A DNA stretch of 64,000 nt, from the NCBI RefSeq assembly GCF_002192695.1, contig NZ_MTLG01000084.1, positions 124,001-188,000 on the forward strand, in the 5' to 3' direction. Under the pieces are notes generated by a model. The model did not search any database. It saw only the letters and a list, made by a program, of their open reading frames with translations, and was not told the DNA's origin. Source of the stretch: Achromobacter xylosoxidans (GTDB taxonomy: Bacteria > Pseudomonadota > Gammaproteobacteria > Burkholderiales > Burkholderiaceae_B). Position 1 is the first letter of the stretch, and the number at the start of each line of letters is the position of its first letter. Below, piece by piece: positions 23,954 through 33,372 of this stretch. The translations under genes and the position numbers were made by a program.

Positions 23954-26038
23954 CTAGGCGCTACGGGTTGCGGGCAGGATCAGCGCGTCCAGTACCGCCA
24001 CGCCCTGTCCCGCCTCTTTGATCAGCAATGGATTGACTTCGATTTCCGCCACATGCTCGGGCGCGGCAAGCAAGGCATTGCCCACCGCCACGATGCTGCG
24101 GCACGCGGCCGCCACGTCGGCTAGGGGCTTGCCGCGATAGCCGTCCAGCAACGCGTAGGCCTTGAGCTCCCGCAGCATTTGCAGCGCAATGTCCTCGTCC
24201 ACTGGCAGCAGGCGGTGGCTGGTGTCCTGGTACAACTCGGTCAGCACGCCGCCCAGGCCCACGGTCAGCACCGGACCGAAGACGGGATCGCGCGTGGCGC
24301 CGACGATGATCTCGGCCACGCCGCGCTCCATCTTCTGCACCATCGCGCCGTCGATGCGCGCGTCCGGCTGCGCCGCGGCCGCGGCCCGCGTCACCTCGCC
24401 GTACGCGCGGCGCACGGCGTCGTCGTCGGCCAGGTTCAGCGCGACGCCGCCCGCCTCGGTCTTGTGGGCGATGTCGGCGCTCAGTATCTTCAGGGCCACC
24501 GGATATCCGGCCGCCCGCGCTTGCGCGACGGCTTCGTCCGCGGTCGCGGCCACGTTGATTCGCGCCTGCGGCAGTCCGAAAGCGGCCACGTAACCGCGAG
24601 CATCCGCTTCATTGCAGGGCAAGGCCGGCACCGCTGGCGCGTCCAGTTGTGGCGCCGCCGCGATGCGCTTGGCGCCGCGCGCCTCGCACCACAGCAGGTA
24701 GGGCGCCAGGGCGGCGACTGCCAGGCCCAAGTCCTCGAACACGGCCACCTCGGCGTCGCGCAAGGCGGCGCGGCTCTGCGCCAGGCCGGTATCGATGGCG
24801 ACGAACAGCCGTTGATGGCGGCGCGACACGTCCGTCAGCGCGTCGGCCATGCGGTCCAGCATGTAGCCGGGCGCATACACGACGACCGCGTCGATCGCAT
24901 CGGTCGTGGCCAGCGCTTCCAGCACGGTATGCACGAAGGCCGGATCGTTGACCACGTTGCCGGTCACGTCCACCGGATTGCCGACCATGCCGTAGTCGGG
25001 AATGCCGCCGCGCAGCACCGCCTGCAGTTCGGGCGGCAGGTCGGGCAGGTCCAGCCCCGCGCCGATGAACTTGTCCGCCAGGATCGCGCCCAGCGCGCCC
25101 GACATGGTCAGCACCGCGACGCGCTTGCCCGCCGTGCGGTGGCGTAGCGTGGCCAGGCTGGCCAGATGCGCCATCTGCGCGAAATCGGTGGCCTCGATCA
25201 CATTCAATTGGCGGAAGGCCGCGCCGTACACGCGCCGGTCCCCGGCCAGCGCCGAGGTATGCGACTGCACCGCCTGCGCGCCCTTGTCCGTGGTGCCGGC
25301 CTTCAGCGCGATCAACAGCTTGCCCTGGCGTTCCAGTTCGCGGCAGGCGCGTATGAAGCGTTCGCCGTCGCGCAGCTGCTCGATGTAGCCCAGCACGATT
25401 TCCGTCTGCGGATCCGCCGCCAGGTACTCCAGGTATTGCGAAAAATCCAGGCAGGCTTCGTTGCCGGTGTTGATGAAATGCGAGAACGGCAGGTCCAGCC
25501 GGCGCGCAATCGCATACACCGCCGCGCACACGTTGCCGCTCTGCGTCAGCAGGCTGACCTTGCCCGGCCCCGTCTGCGCCGGCGCGGTCTTGAAGACCGA
25601 GGCGAACGCCGTGTAGGCCTGCGTGTTCAGGTTGGCGAAGCCCATGCAGTTCGGGCCGGCCACGGCCATGCCGCTTTCCGCCACGAAGGCCTCCAGCTCG
25701 TCCTGCAGGCGCGCGCCCTCGCCGCCCGCTTCGGCAAAGCCCGCGGCGTAGACGATGGCGGCGCGCACGCCCTTTGCGTGGCAGCGGCGCAGCATGGGCG
25801 TGACATCCGCGGCCGCGATCGCCAGCACCGCCAAGTCCACCGGCTCGGGCACGGATTCGATATCCGGCCAGCAGCGGCGGCCGAACACTTCCTGGTACTT
25901 CGGATTTACGGGATAGATGCCGCCCGCGTAACCGAAGCGGGTCAGCAGGTCCAGCGGCATGCCGCCGATGCGCCCGGCGTCGGCGCTGGCGCCGATCATC
26001 GCGATGGAGCGCGGGTTGAGCAAGGGGTCCAGAGTCAT
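23954..26038 (-). CDS. Acyl-CoA synthetase, NDP-forming (acetate-CoA ligase type)
   Basis: 694 residues. Domain order: CoA-binding Rossmann (residues 5-125, MIGASADAGRIGGMPLDLL), succinyl-CoA-ligase-like domains (about 145-440) with the phospho-His segment QSHTSALAGDRRVYGAAF, and a C-terminal ATP-grasp (about 475-690, YPVALKILSADIAHKTEAGG; GATRDPVFGPVLTVGLGG). Activates an organic acid to its CoA ester with ATP giving ADP and phosphate. The ATGA overlap with the preceding hydratase gene shows coupling. Its substrate is presumably that of the Bug receptor. Confidence 0.9.
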   Translation of the reverse strand: MTLDPLLNPRSIAMIGASADAGRIGGMPLDLLTRFGYAGGIYPVNPKYQEVFGRRCWPDIESVPEPVDLAVLAIAAADVTPMLRRCHAKGVRAAIVYAAGFAEAGGEGARLQDELEAFVAESGMAVAGPNCMGFANLNTQAYTAFASVFKTAPAQTGPGKVSLLTQSGNVCAAVYAIARRLDLPFSHFINTGNEACLDFSQYLEYLAADPQTEIVLGYIEQLRDGERFIRACRELERQGKLLIALKAGTTDKGAQAVQSHTSALAGDRRVYGAAFRQLNVIEATDFAQMAHLASLATLRHRTAGKRVAVLTMSGALGAILADKFIGAGLDLPDLPPELQAVLRGGIPDYGMVGNPVDVTGNVVNDPAFVHTVLEALATTDAIDAVVVYAPGYMLDRMADALTDVSRRHQRLFVAIDTGLAQSRAALRDAEVAVFEDLGLAVAALAPYLLWCEARGAKRIAAAPQLDAPAVPALPCNEADARGYVAAFGLPQARINVAATADEAVAQARAAGYPVALKILSADIAHKTEAGGVALNLADDDAVRRAYGEVTRAAAAAQPDARIDGAMVQKMERGVAEIIVGATRDPVFGPVLTVGLGGVLTELYQDTSHRLLPVDEDIALQMLRELKAYALLDGYRGKPLADVAAACRSIVAVGNALLAAPEHVAEIEVNPLLIKEAGQGVAVLDALILPATRSA

Positions 26039-26838
26039 GCGGTCTCGCCCTTCTTATTACGCTGGATGGCCTGGGCCAAGCCGCGGTCGCGCACGGCCTG
26101 GAACTCTTCGCTCATGTGCGACAGCTGGTGCGTATCGAAATGCGCCGACAAGGCGGTGCGAAAGCCCTGCGCGTCGGCCGTGCGGTTCAGCGAGCGCTTG
26201 ATGAGGCGCAGGCCGAAAGGCGGCGCCTGCGCGATGCGCTGCGCCAGCGCCAGGGTCGCGGCGTCCAGCTCGGCCTCGGGCACCACGCGGTTCACCATGC
26301 CGATGCGCAGCGCTTCCTGCGCGTCCACTTTTTCGCCCGTGTAGAGCATTTCCTTGGCCTTGCGCAGCCCCATGACCCAGGGATGGATCAGCACCTCGGT
26401 GGCGGCGGCCGCCAGCGTGTGGCCGACGGGATCCGAAAAATAGGCCGTGTCGGAACACACCACCAGGTCGCACATATTGGCGATCATGAAACCGCCTGCC
26501 ACGCAGGCGCCCTGCACCTGCGCCACCGTCGGCTTGGGAAAGTCCCAGATGCGCATGCAATAGCCGTAGTAGCGGCGCGACTCGTAATCCCAGCGCTCCT
26601 CCACCGTGAAGTCGGCGCGCTTGGCCTGCGCTTCCTTCAGGTCATGGCCGGCGGAAAAGTGCGCGCCGCGTCCGGCCAGCACCACGACCCGCACCGAATC
26701 GTCCTGTTCGGCGCGCGTCAACGCGTCGTCCAGTTCGTCCAGCATCTGCTGGCTTTGGGCATTGCGCGCGGATTCGCGCGCCAGGCTGATGCGGCATACC
26801 GAGTCGTGCCGCTCGACGGCCAGGGTGGCGTATTCCAT
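26035..26838 (-). CDS. Enoyl-CoA hydratase/isomerase family protein
   Basis: 267 residues, crotonase fold: HFSAGHDLKEAQAK, then VQGACVAGGFMIANMCDLVV (second oxyanion segment) and FSDPVGHTLAAAATEVLIHP. Members with this Asp/Glu arrangement are often hydratases for unusual acyl-CoAs. First gene of the five-gene minus-strand operon and divergent from the IclR regulator. Confidence 0.87.
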   Translation of the reverse strand: MEYATLAVERHDSVCRISLARESARNAQSQQMLDELDDALTRAEQDDSVRVVVLAGRGAHFSAGHDLKEAQAKRADFTVEERWDYESRRYYGYCMRIWDFPKPTVAQVQGACVAGGFMIANMCDLVVCSDTAYFSDPVGHTLAAAATEVLIHPWVMGLRKAKEMLYTGEKVDAQEALRIGMVNRVVPEAELDAATLALAQRIAQAPPFGLRLIKRSLNRTADAQGFRTALSAHFDTHQLSHMSEEFQAVRDRGLAQAIQRNKKGETA

Positions 26839-26950
26839 GGTCTCCTCGTCCTTGTTCTGCCGCGCCTTGAGAGGCGGCGCGGTCGACTGGATTGAATTAA
26901 CGCACCTGGAATCCTAAAATACAAAATATTCAACTACTTTTTCCCACATT

Positions 26951-27721
26951 ATGAACAACAGCGGTTCCACAGGCGGTACTCAGAGCATGCGGCGCGCCCT
27001 GGGCCTGCTGCGCGTGCTGGCGCAGCATCAGGAAGAAGGCATAGATCTGCAAGGCGTCATGGCCGAGGCCGGGCTGGAACGCTCCACCGCGCACCGGCTG
27101 CTCAGTTGCCTGCTGGAAGAGCAGTTCGCCGAGCGCGATGCCACGACCCGGCGCTATCGTCTGGGCGTGGATTCCATGCAACTGGGATTCGCGGCGTTGC
27201 GGCGCACGCCGCTGCTGGACGCGCTGCGTCCATTCGCGCAGAAGCTCGCGCGCCTGTCGGGCGACACGGTGTTCCTGGTGATACGCCAGGGCGACTACGC
27301 CCTGTGCCTGCTGCGCGAGGCGGGTTCATTCCCCGTCAAGGTGTTTACCATCGACCAGGGCGAGCGGCGCCTGCTGGGCGTGGGCGCGGGCGGACTGGCG
27401 CTGATGGCCACGCTGCCCGACGAAGAAATCGCCGCGCTGTATGCGCGGCATGCCGCGACCTACGCGCAGATCGGCGCATCCAGCGCCGCCCTGATGAAAT
27501 CGGTCAGGCAGGCGCGCGCCTCGGGCTATTCAGAGATCGTCGACACCATCACGCCCGGCGTGTCGGGCGTGGGCGCGGCGTTCCGCGTGTCGGAACTGAC
27601 CTGGGTGGCTTTCAGCTTCGGCGCGATCAGCAGCCGGCTGGACGCGCCGCGGCGGGCGCAGATGGGCGCGCTGCTGCGCGCCGAATGCCAGGCGTGGGCC
27701 CAGGACTACCTCGAAAAATAA
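26951..27721 (+). CDS. IclR-family transcriptional regulator
   Basis: 256 residues. N-terminal winged helix (MRRALGLLRVLAQHQEEGI...GLERSTAHRLLSCLLEEQ), then a GAF-like effector domain (RLSGDTVFLVIRQGDYALCL, LGVGAGGLALMATLP, SGYSEIVDTITPGVSGVGAAF). It faces the acyl-CoA operon across 112 nt that contain an AT-rich block (26911-26940) and TTGAAT/ATTCAA arms. It most likely controls that operon. Confidence 0.87.
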   Translation: MNNSGSTGGTQSMRRALGLLRVLAQHQEEGIDLQGVMAEAGLERSTAHRLLSCLLEEQFAERDATTRRYRLGVDSMQLGFAALRRTPLLDALRPFAQKLARLSGDTVFLVIRQGDYALCLLREAGSFPVKVFTIDQGERRLLGVGAGGLALMATLPDEEIAALYARHAATYAQIGASSAALMKSVRQARASGYSEIVDTITPGVSGVGAAFRVSELTWVAFSFGAISSRLDAPRRAQMGALLRAECQAWAQDYLEK

Positions 27722-27746
27722 AGCCCCCTCGCGCAGCGAGGGGGCT
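27714..27746 (-). terminator. Terminator between IclR gene and thiolase (convergent)
   Basis: Perfect 11-bp stem AGCCCCCTCGC / GCGAGGGGGCT with a 3-nt loop. On the minus strand it is followed by TTATTTTTC (inside the IclR 3' end), so it ends the thiolase transcript. Confidence 0.65.
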
Positions 27747-27784
27747 GACTAGCGACTGGGCGCTCCAGGGCGCCCCCTGGCGCT

Positions 27785-28966
27785 TCAGATCCGCTCGAAG
27801 ATGGCGGCGATACCCTGGCCGCCGCCGATGCACATGGTCACCAGCGCGTAGCGCCCGCCCACGCGCTGCAGTTCGTGCAGCGCCTTGACGGTGATGATCG
27901 CGCCGGTGGCGCCGATGGGGTGACCCAGGCCGATGCCGCTGCCGTTGGGGTTCACCTTGGCCGGATCCAGCTTCAGTTCGCGCGACACGGCGCATGCCTG
28001 CGCGGCGAACGCTTCGTTGGCTTCGATCACGTCCAGCTGGTCCACGGTCAGGCCCGCGCGCTTGAGCGCGGCCTGCGTGGCCGGCACCGGACCGATGCCC
28101 ATGATGTTGGGATCCACGCCCGCGTGGGCATAGGCCACCAGGCGCGCCAGCGGCTTGACGCCGCGCTTGGCCGCGACCGAGGCGTTCATCAGCACCACCG
28201 CGCCCGCGCCGTCGTTCAGGCCCGAGGCGTTGCCCGCCGTGACGGTGCCGTTTTCCTTCTGGAATACGGCCTTCAAGCTGGCAAGGTTTTCGGCCGTGAC
28301 GTCGCGGCGCACGTGCTCATCGGTGTCGAACACCACTTCGCCCTTGCGCGACTTCATCACCACCGGCACGATCTGGTCGCGGAAGTAGCCGGCGTCGATG
28401 GCGGCCGCGGCGCGGCGATGCGATTCCGCGGCCACGGCGTCCTGGTCCTGGCGGCTGATGCCGAACTTGGCCGCCACGTTCTCGGCGGTCACGCCCATGT
28501 GCATGCGGCCGAATGGATCCGACAGCGCGCCGGTCATCATGTCCAGCATCACGCTGTCGCCCATGCGCGCGCCCCAGCGCTGCGCCGGCGCGATGTACGG
28601 CGCGCGGCTCATGCTTTCGGCGCCCGCGCCGACGGCGATTTCAGCGTCGCCCAGCATGATGGTCTGCGCGGCCGACACGATGGCCTGCAGGCCGGAACCG
28701 CAAAGGCGGTTGACGTTGAAGGCGGGGGTTTCCTTGGCGATGCCGGCGTTCATCGCCGCCACGCGCGACAGGTACATGTCGCGGGGTTCGGTGTTGATGA
28801 CGTGGCCCACGGCGACGTGGCCGACCTCATCGCCCTTGACGGCGGCGCGTTCCAGCGCGGCCTTGATGACGGTTGCGCCCAGATCGCACGGCGGCACGTC
28901 TTTCAGCGCGCCCCCGAAATCGCCGATGGCGGTGCGGACGGCGGACGCGACGATGACTTCATTCAT
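27785..28966 (-). CDS. Acetyl-CoA acetyltransferase (thiolase)
   Basis: 393 residues, normal thiolase length. The active-site Cys lies in NRLCGSGLQAIVSAAQ, the catalytic His in GIGLGHPIGATGA, and the second Cys in LVTMCIGGGQGIAA; NEAFAAQA is also present. Either degradative cleavage of a 3-ketoacyl-CoA or acetoacetyl-CoA formation. It stands alone opposite a LysR regulator, and could complete the acyl-CoA pathway encoded upstream. Confidence 0.9.
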   Translation of the reverse strand: MNEVIVASAVRTAIGDFGGALKDVPPCDLGATVIKAALERAAVKGDEVGHVAVGHVINTEPRDMYLSRVAAMNAGIAKETPAFNVNRLCGSGLQAIVSAAQTIMLGDAEIAVGAGAESMSRAPYIAPAQRWGARMGDSVMLDMMTGALSDPFGRMHMGVTAENVAAKFGISRQDQDAVAAESHRRAAAAIDAGYFRDQIVPVVMKSRKGEVVFDTDEHVRRDVTAENLASLKAVFQKENGTVTAGNASGLNDGAGAVVLMNASVAAKRGVKPLARLVAYAHAGVDPNIMGIGPVPATQAALKRAGLTVDQLDVIEANEAFAAQACAVSRELKLDPAKVNPNGSGIGLGHPIGATGAIITVKALHELQRVGGRYALVTMCIGGGQGIAAIFERI

Positions 28967-29040
28967 GGTGTTTCCTCCTTGTAATGCGTTCCATCATACC
29001 GCCGCCGTCTTGTGCCCGGGGCTTGCGCGGCATGACTGCC

Positions 29041-29074
29041 CGATACCGAAGGGATAGCACCAATATCCCTATCG
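29041..29074. promoter_or_regulatory. Nested inverted repeats between thiolase and LysR genes
   Basis: Outer arms CGATA (29041-29045) and TATCG (29070-29074) enclose inner perfect arms GGGATA (29051-29056) and TATCCC (29064-29069) with a 7-nt spacer. It lies 48 nt before the LysR start. The T-N11-A type symmetry fits a LysR recognition site. Confidence 0.5.
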
Positions 29075-29121
29075 ATACGAACTTCATATCATCCATGCCC
29101 ACCGCCATCCGGAGCGCCCCC

Positions 29122-30027
29122 ATGGATTTCCGTCATCTGCAGCAGTTCCTGGTCTTGGCCGAAACGTTGAATTTCCACCGCGCGGCCGAAAAACTGCACA
29201 TGTCGCAGCCGCCCCTGTCCGTCTCGATACGCAAGCTCGAAGAGATGGTGGGCGTGCCGCTATTCCTGCGCGGCCGCCAGGGCGTAAAACTCACCGAGGC
29301 GGGCCTGGCCGCGCTGGACGAGGCCCGCCGCGCCCTGTTCCATGCCGAGCAATTCCGGCAGGCGGCGCGCGCCGGCGCCGCGGGCGAAGGCGGCACCGTG
29401 CGCATCGGTTTCGTGGGCTCGGCCACGCACGGCGTGCTGCCGCGCATCCTGCCGCCGTTCCGGCAGCGCTATCCCGGCGTCACCGTGGTGCTGCGCGAAG
29501 CCACTTCCATACGCATCATGCAGGAACTCGAGGAAGACACGCTGGAGATCGGCATCGTGCGCGTGCCGGTGGCGATGGGATCGAACGTGCGGCTTGCGCC
29601 GCTGACGACCGAGAACTTCGCGCTGGCCGTGCCCAAGACGCATCCGCTGGCGCGGCGCGGCCGTATCCGCCTGGCGGACCTGGCCGACGAAGCCTTCATC
29701 ATGTACACCGCCACCGAGGCCGCCGGCCTGCGCATGGCCGCCATCAACGCCTGCCAGCTGCGCGGCTTCACGCCCCGCATCACACAGGAAGCGGTGCAAG
29801 TGCAGACGCTGCTCAGCCTGGTGGAAAGCGGCCTGGGCGTGGCCCTGGTGCCGGCCGGCGGCCGGCGCCTTCCGGGCACCAATGTCGTCTACAAGACGCT
29901 GGCCGATTTTCCCGCCGATGCAACGATCGGCATTTCGCTGGCGTGGAATCCCGCCACCGAGCGCAGCGCCACGCGCAACCTGCGCGAAATGGCCAGCCAG
30001 GCGTTCCGGGACAAGGCGGTGAAATAA
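29122..30027 (+). CDS. LysR-family transcriptional regulator
   Basis: 301 residues from the ATG at 29122 (MDFRHLQQFLVLAETLNFHR). HTH at residues 18-37 (RAAEKLHMSQPPLSVSIRKLEE), effector domain from about 90 (VRIGFVGSATHGVLPRILPPF). The upstream frame extension to 28984 covers the promoter and is not used. It is divergent from the thiolase gene, its likely target. Confidence 0.87.
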   Translation: MDFRHLQQFLVLAETLNFHRAAEKLHMSQPPLSVSIRKLEEMVGVPLFLRGRQGVKLTEAGLAALDEARRALFHAEQFRQAARAGAAGEGGTVRIGFVGSATHGVLPRILPPFRQRYPGVTVVLREATSIRIMQELEEDTLEIGIVRVPVAMGSNVRLAPLTTENFALAVPKTHPLARRGRIRLADLADEAFIMYTATEAAGLRMAAINACQLRGFTPRITQEAVQVQTLLSLVESGLGVALVPAGGRRLPGTNVVYKTLADFPADATIGISLAWNPATERSATRNLREMASQAFRDKAVK

Positions 30028-30108
30028 GCGCCGCGCTTGCGGCAACACCGCCGCCAGGCTTAGGATGGAGCTTGGGTTTTATCCTCACCAGCGATACGGG
30101 AGCGCATC

Positions 30109-30549
30109 GTGAAGACAGTTGCTGAGATACTCAGGGAAAAAGCCAATCATTCCGTCGTGACGGTTTCGCCCGACGCCTCGGTGTTCGAAGCCGTCAGGAT
30201 CATGGCGGAACGCAGCATCGGCGCCGTGGTGGTGGTCCAGGGCGACGAAGTGCTGGGCATGCTGACCGAGCGCGATTACGCCCGCAAGATCGTGCTGCAG
30301 GACCGCTCCTCGCGCACCACGAAAGTGCGGGACATCATGACCGATTCCGTCTACTACGTCGGCCGCACGGATACGCGCGAGCACTGCATGGCGATGATGA
30401 CGGAACGCCACTTCCGTCATCTGCCTGTCATCGAAGACGGCAAACTGATCGGCCTGCTCTCCATCGGCGACCTGGTCAAGGACGTCATGAGCGAACAGAA
30501 GTTCATCATCCACGAACTCGAACGCTACATCACCGGCGAACGCGGCTGA
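30109..30549 (+). CDS. Tandem CBS-domain protein
   Basis: 146 residues, GTG start preceded by GGGAGCG. Two CBS motifs: residues 14-66 (VSPDASVFEAVRIMAERSIGAVVVV...GMLTERDYARKI) and 78-136 (VGRTDTREHCMAMMTERHFRHLPVIEDGKLIGLLSIGDL). Such stand-alone pairs bind adenine nucleotides and act as energy sensors. No partner gene is visible nearby. Confidence 0.87.
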   Translation: MKTVAEILREKANHSVVTVSPDASVFEAVRIMAERSIGAVVVVQGDEVLGMLTERDYARKIVLQDRSSRTTKVRDIMTDSVYYVGRTDTREHCMAMMTERHFRHLPVIEDGKLIGLLSIGDLVKDVMSEQKFIIHELERYITGERG

Positions 30550-30576
30550 CGCCGCGTCATCCACGCGGACTCGCGG

Positions 30577-31341
30577 CTAGCCGGCCGCGAGCGTCCTGAA
30601 TGCCGGCACGATCAAACCCATGCCGGCCGCCAGCAGCAGCACGAACACCATGCGCTTGACGGTCTTCATCGAGCCAGCCGTGCTGTAGCGGCGCGCCACC
30701 CAGGTGACGCCGATCACAACCGGCAGCGCCAGCAGACTCAGCCAGAACGACGAGGCCATGAAGGCCCCCTGCCCGGTCACGAGCGCCAGGCGCACGACCG
30801 CATTGAGCGAGAACAGGATGAGCAGGCTGTTGCGGATGGCGGCCAGCGGCAGGGGTTGGCGGTACAGGTGATAGACCATGGGCGGCCCGGCGCTGGAAAA
30901 CAATCCGCCCAGCACGCCCGAAATCGCCCCGAAGAACACGAACGAACCGCGCGAGGACACGCGCGCCAGCGGCTGCGCGCGGGCAATCAGCAACACCGCG
31001 CAGCCCAGGATGGTGCAGCCCAGAAGCAGCTGCAGCAGCACGCTCATGGAACCGCTGATCCAGGCCAGCGCCGCCACGCCCGCCCCCACGCCGATCAGGC
31101 TGCTGGCCATGGCGGGCCGCATCAGCGACCAGTTCACCTGGGGCTTGGCGCGCGCCAGCGTCACCGCCGCGTTCACCAGCGACAGCACGCTGACCACGTT
31201 GGCCACTTCGGACACCGACGCCAGCTGGAACACGCCCGACAGGCCCAGCAGCACCAGCCCGAAGGCGAAGCCCGTCATGGTCTGCGCATAGGTGGCGAGC
31301 GCCACGCAGGCGAGGAACAGCAAATATTGGGAAATGCTCAT
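30577..31341 (-). CDS. TauE/SafE-family membrane transporter
   Basis: 254 residues from the ATG at 31341; the much longer open frame upstream is antisense to the neighbouring gene. About eight helices with the family repeats TYAQTMTGFAFGLVLLGLSG and GAISGVLGGLFSSAGPPMVYHLY. Family members export or import sulfite, sulfoacetate and other anions. No substrate hint nearby. Confidence 0.83.
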   Translation of the reverse strand: MSISQYLLFLACVALATYAQTMTGFAFGLVLLGLSGVFQLASVSEVANVVSVLSLVNAAVTLARAKPQVNWSLMRPAMASSLIGVGAGVAALAWISGSMSVLLQLLLGCTILGCAVLLIARAQPLARVSSRGSFVFFGAISGVLGGLFSSAGPPMVYHLYRQPLPLAAIRNSLLILFSLNAVVRLALVTGQGAFMASSFWLSLLALPVVIGVTWVARRYSTAGSMKTVKRMVFVLLLAAGMGLIVPAFRTLAAG

Positions 31342-31626
31342 GCTAGTGGGTAGAGCCTGACCTGCCTCGGCTCTGCCCGGGGCGGCGCGTTGCGCGGCAC
31401 GGGAGCGGATCGACGGGGAACAGCGTAAGGGATTTCGGATCTGATTTTTCCGCCGGCGATGATAGCACCGGCAAGCCCAATAACACATTTGGTCACAAAC
31501 AGATGCGCTCGTGCACCATGCCTCCCACCCCCTGCCGCTATCCTTGCCGCCCTGTAAATCCCTTGCGCCTTGCTCCCGCCGCGCCATCCGCCGCGCCGTC
31601 TGGATCCGGCGTGCACGGCTGCGAGA

Positions 31627-33255
31627 ATGACGCCCAAACAGACCACGATCAATACGGTGACGCTGACCTGCTCGACCTGCGGCAGCGCCCAATTCACCAA
31701 GCTGGACACCAACGAATACCGCTGCAGCCATTGCCACGCGGTCACGCTGGTCGAAGACAACGTCGCGCAAAGGCTGGAGAAGATCCTGCGCGGGATGCAG
31801 CAGCCGGCGCCCAAGCCGCAGCTCGGCCCGCGCGCCATCGCGGCGATCGCGGTCGCCGTCGCCGCCGTGTTCGTGGTTCCGCTGGCCGCCTCCCTGCTCG
31901 GTTCCAAGCCGACCGTCACGCGGCAGCCGCCGGCGCCCCCTCCCATCGACGCCTCGCTGGTCAAGCTGACGGACGTGCAGGAAATCCGGGTCCGCGACCG
32001 CACGCAGCTGGTCATGATCATGCGCAACGAGACCGGCAGGAAGATCGAGGTGCCGCGCGTCACGGCTTCGTTCTTCCAGGGCGAACTGTCGTTGCCGTCG
32101 AATTCCGGATCGGCGCCGGCGCGCTCGCTGCAACCGGGCGAATACACCCCCGTCACGATCTCCACGCCCAGCCAGGCCTACAGCCGCTACACCTTGCAGG
32201 TGTCCCAGCCGTCGCTGGCGCGGGGCAAGAACAACGACGTGGTCGCCAGCAAGGTGCAATTGGTGCGCAACGACGGCGCCTACCGCCTGGTCGGCCTGTT
32301 GAAGAACAACGGCGCCAACGAGGCCAACAGCAGCCAGATCACGGTGATGCTGTACGGCGAGGACGGCAAGCTGATCGGCACGGCCAATGGCTACGGCGCC
32401 GCCAGCCCGCTGGCGCCGAATGCGCTGACCTCGTTCGACGCGCGCGGCGAGATGCTGGCCGAAGGCCGGGTCGCGTCCTACGACTATATGGTGCAAAGCG
32501 AAGACCATGCCGCCATGCCCGCCGCGTCCAAGGAAGAAGCGCCGCCCAGCCGCATCGTGCGCGTCAGCCCGGCCGATGTGCGCGTCATCGAACATGTGCG
32601 CCTGACCACCGAGGAACTGCTGGATCCGGACTTCGCCCTGTTCGACGCCAGCGCGCTCAAGCTGTCCGCGCCGCGCCGCCTGCTCGACGAGATCGAGCGC
32701 CCGATCCTGTACGCCGAGCTGGTCAACACCAGCGACCAGTACGTCGTCCTGTCGCCGAAGGCGGATATCTCGCTGTTCGACGGTTCCCGCCGGCTGGACG
32801 TCCGCCAGGCCTGGAGCCTGCCAGCCCGCCTGTATCCCGGCGAACGGGTGCCGGTGGCCCTGACCGGCCGCATCGACCGCTACACCGAGGCCAAGACCGA
32901 CTGGCTGCCCGCCAAGCGCGCCGCCCTGCCCGGCCCCCGCCCCAAGCTGGCGGTCACGGTCGAGAACACCGAGGCCCAGGTCGGGACCGGCACCCTGAAC
33001 TTCAGCTACCGCTTCCGCTACAAGTACGTGACCGTGCACGGGCGCGTACGCAACGACAGCCAGGCCGAGGTCGAAAACGTCAAGGTCTGGGTCAGCCTGT
33101 ACGACGCCCAGGACAAGCTGACCGGCGCGGCCTACCAGGAACTGCGGCTGCCCAAGCTCAAGCCGGAGGAAAGCGCGCCGTTCCAGGTTGACGTGAAGCA
33201 GTACGGCGGCAATTTCGCGCGGGTGGGCGTGGTTTACGACGCCGGACCGCGCTAG
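31627..33255 (+). CDS. Zinc-ribbon single-span membrane protein, unknown function
   Basis: 542 residues. Starts with a zinc ribbon (Cys15, Cys18, Cys33, Cys36), a linker, and one membrane helix (residues 69-92). The rest is outside, built of several beta-sandwich-like repeats: HHVQLVRNDGAYRLVGLLKNN-like, ...AELVNTSDQYVVLSPKADI and YKYVTVHGRVRNDSQAEV, each resembling FxLYD/DUF3426-type domains (polar/hydrophobic alternation with conserved N-x-S). No enzymatic motif. The ATG at 31627 is followed directly by the ribbon. A sensor or scaffold role is conceivable but not supported. Confidence 0.7.
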   Translation: MTPKQTTINTVTLTCSTCGSAQFTKLDTNEYRCSHCHAVTLVEDNVAQRLEKILRGMQQPAPKPQLGPRAIAAIAVAVAAVFVVPLAASLLGSKPTVTRQPPAPPPIDASLVKLTDVQEIRVRDRTQLVMIMRNETGRKIEVPRVTASFFQGELSLPSNSGSAPARSLQPGEYTPVTISTPSQAYSRYTLQVSQPSLARGKNNDVVASKVQLVRNDGAYRLVGLLKNNGANEANSSQITVMLYGEDGKLIGTANGYGAASPLAPNALTSFDARGEMLAEGRVASYDYMVQSEDHAAMPAASKEEAPPSRIVRVSPADVRVIEHVRLTTEELLDPDFALFDASALKLSAPRRLLDEIERPILYAELVNTSDQYVVLSPKADISLFDGSRRLDVRQAWSLPARLYPGERVPVALTGRIDRYTEAKTDWLPAKRAALPGPRPKLAVTVENTEAQVGTGTLNFSYRFRYKYVTVHGRVRNDSQAEVENVKVWVSLYDAQDKLTGAAYQELRLPKLKPEESAPFQVDVKQYGGNFARVGVVYDAGPR

Positions 33256-33372
33256 GCCGTCCCGCCGGGCGTGCCCCTGCGCGCGCCCGGACTCCCCCGG
33301 CAGGCCCGTACCCGCAGCCCCCCTCAGCCGGCTGCGCCGCCTGCGCGTCGCCCTTAAGCAACAGCTATGGCC

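Noticed and set aside
31342..33039. Long upstream extension of the TauE/SafE frame
   Set aside because: The extra 565 codons are antisense to the zinc-ribbon gene; the real protein begins at the ATG at 31341 with a membrane helix.
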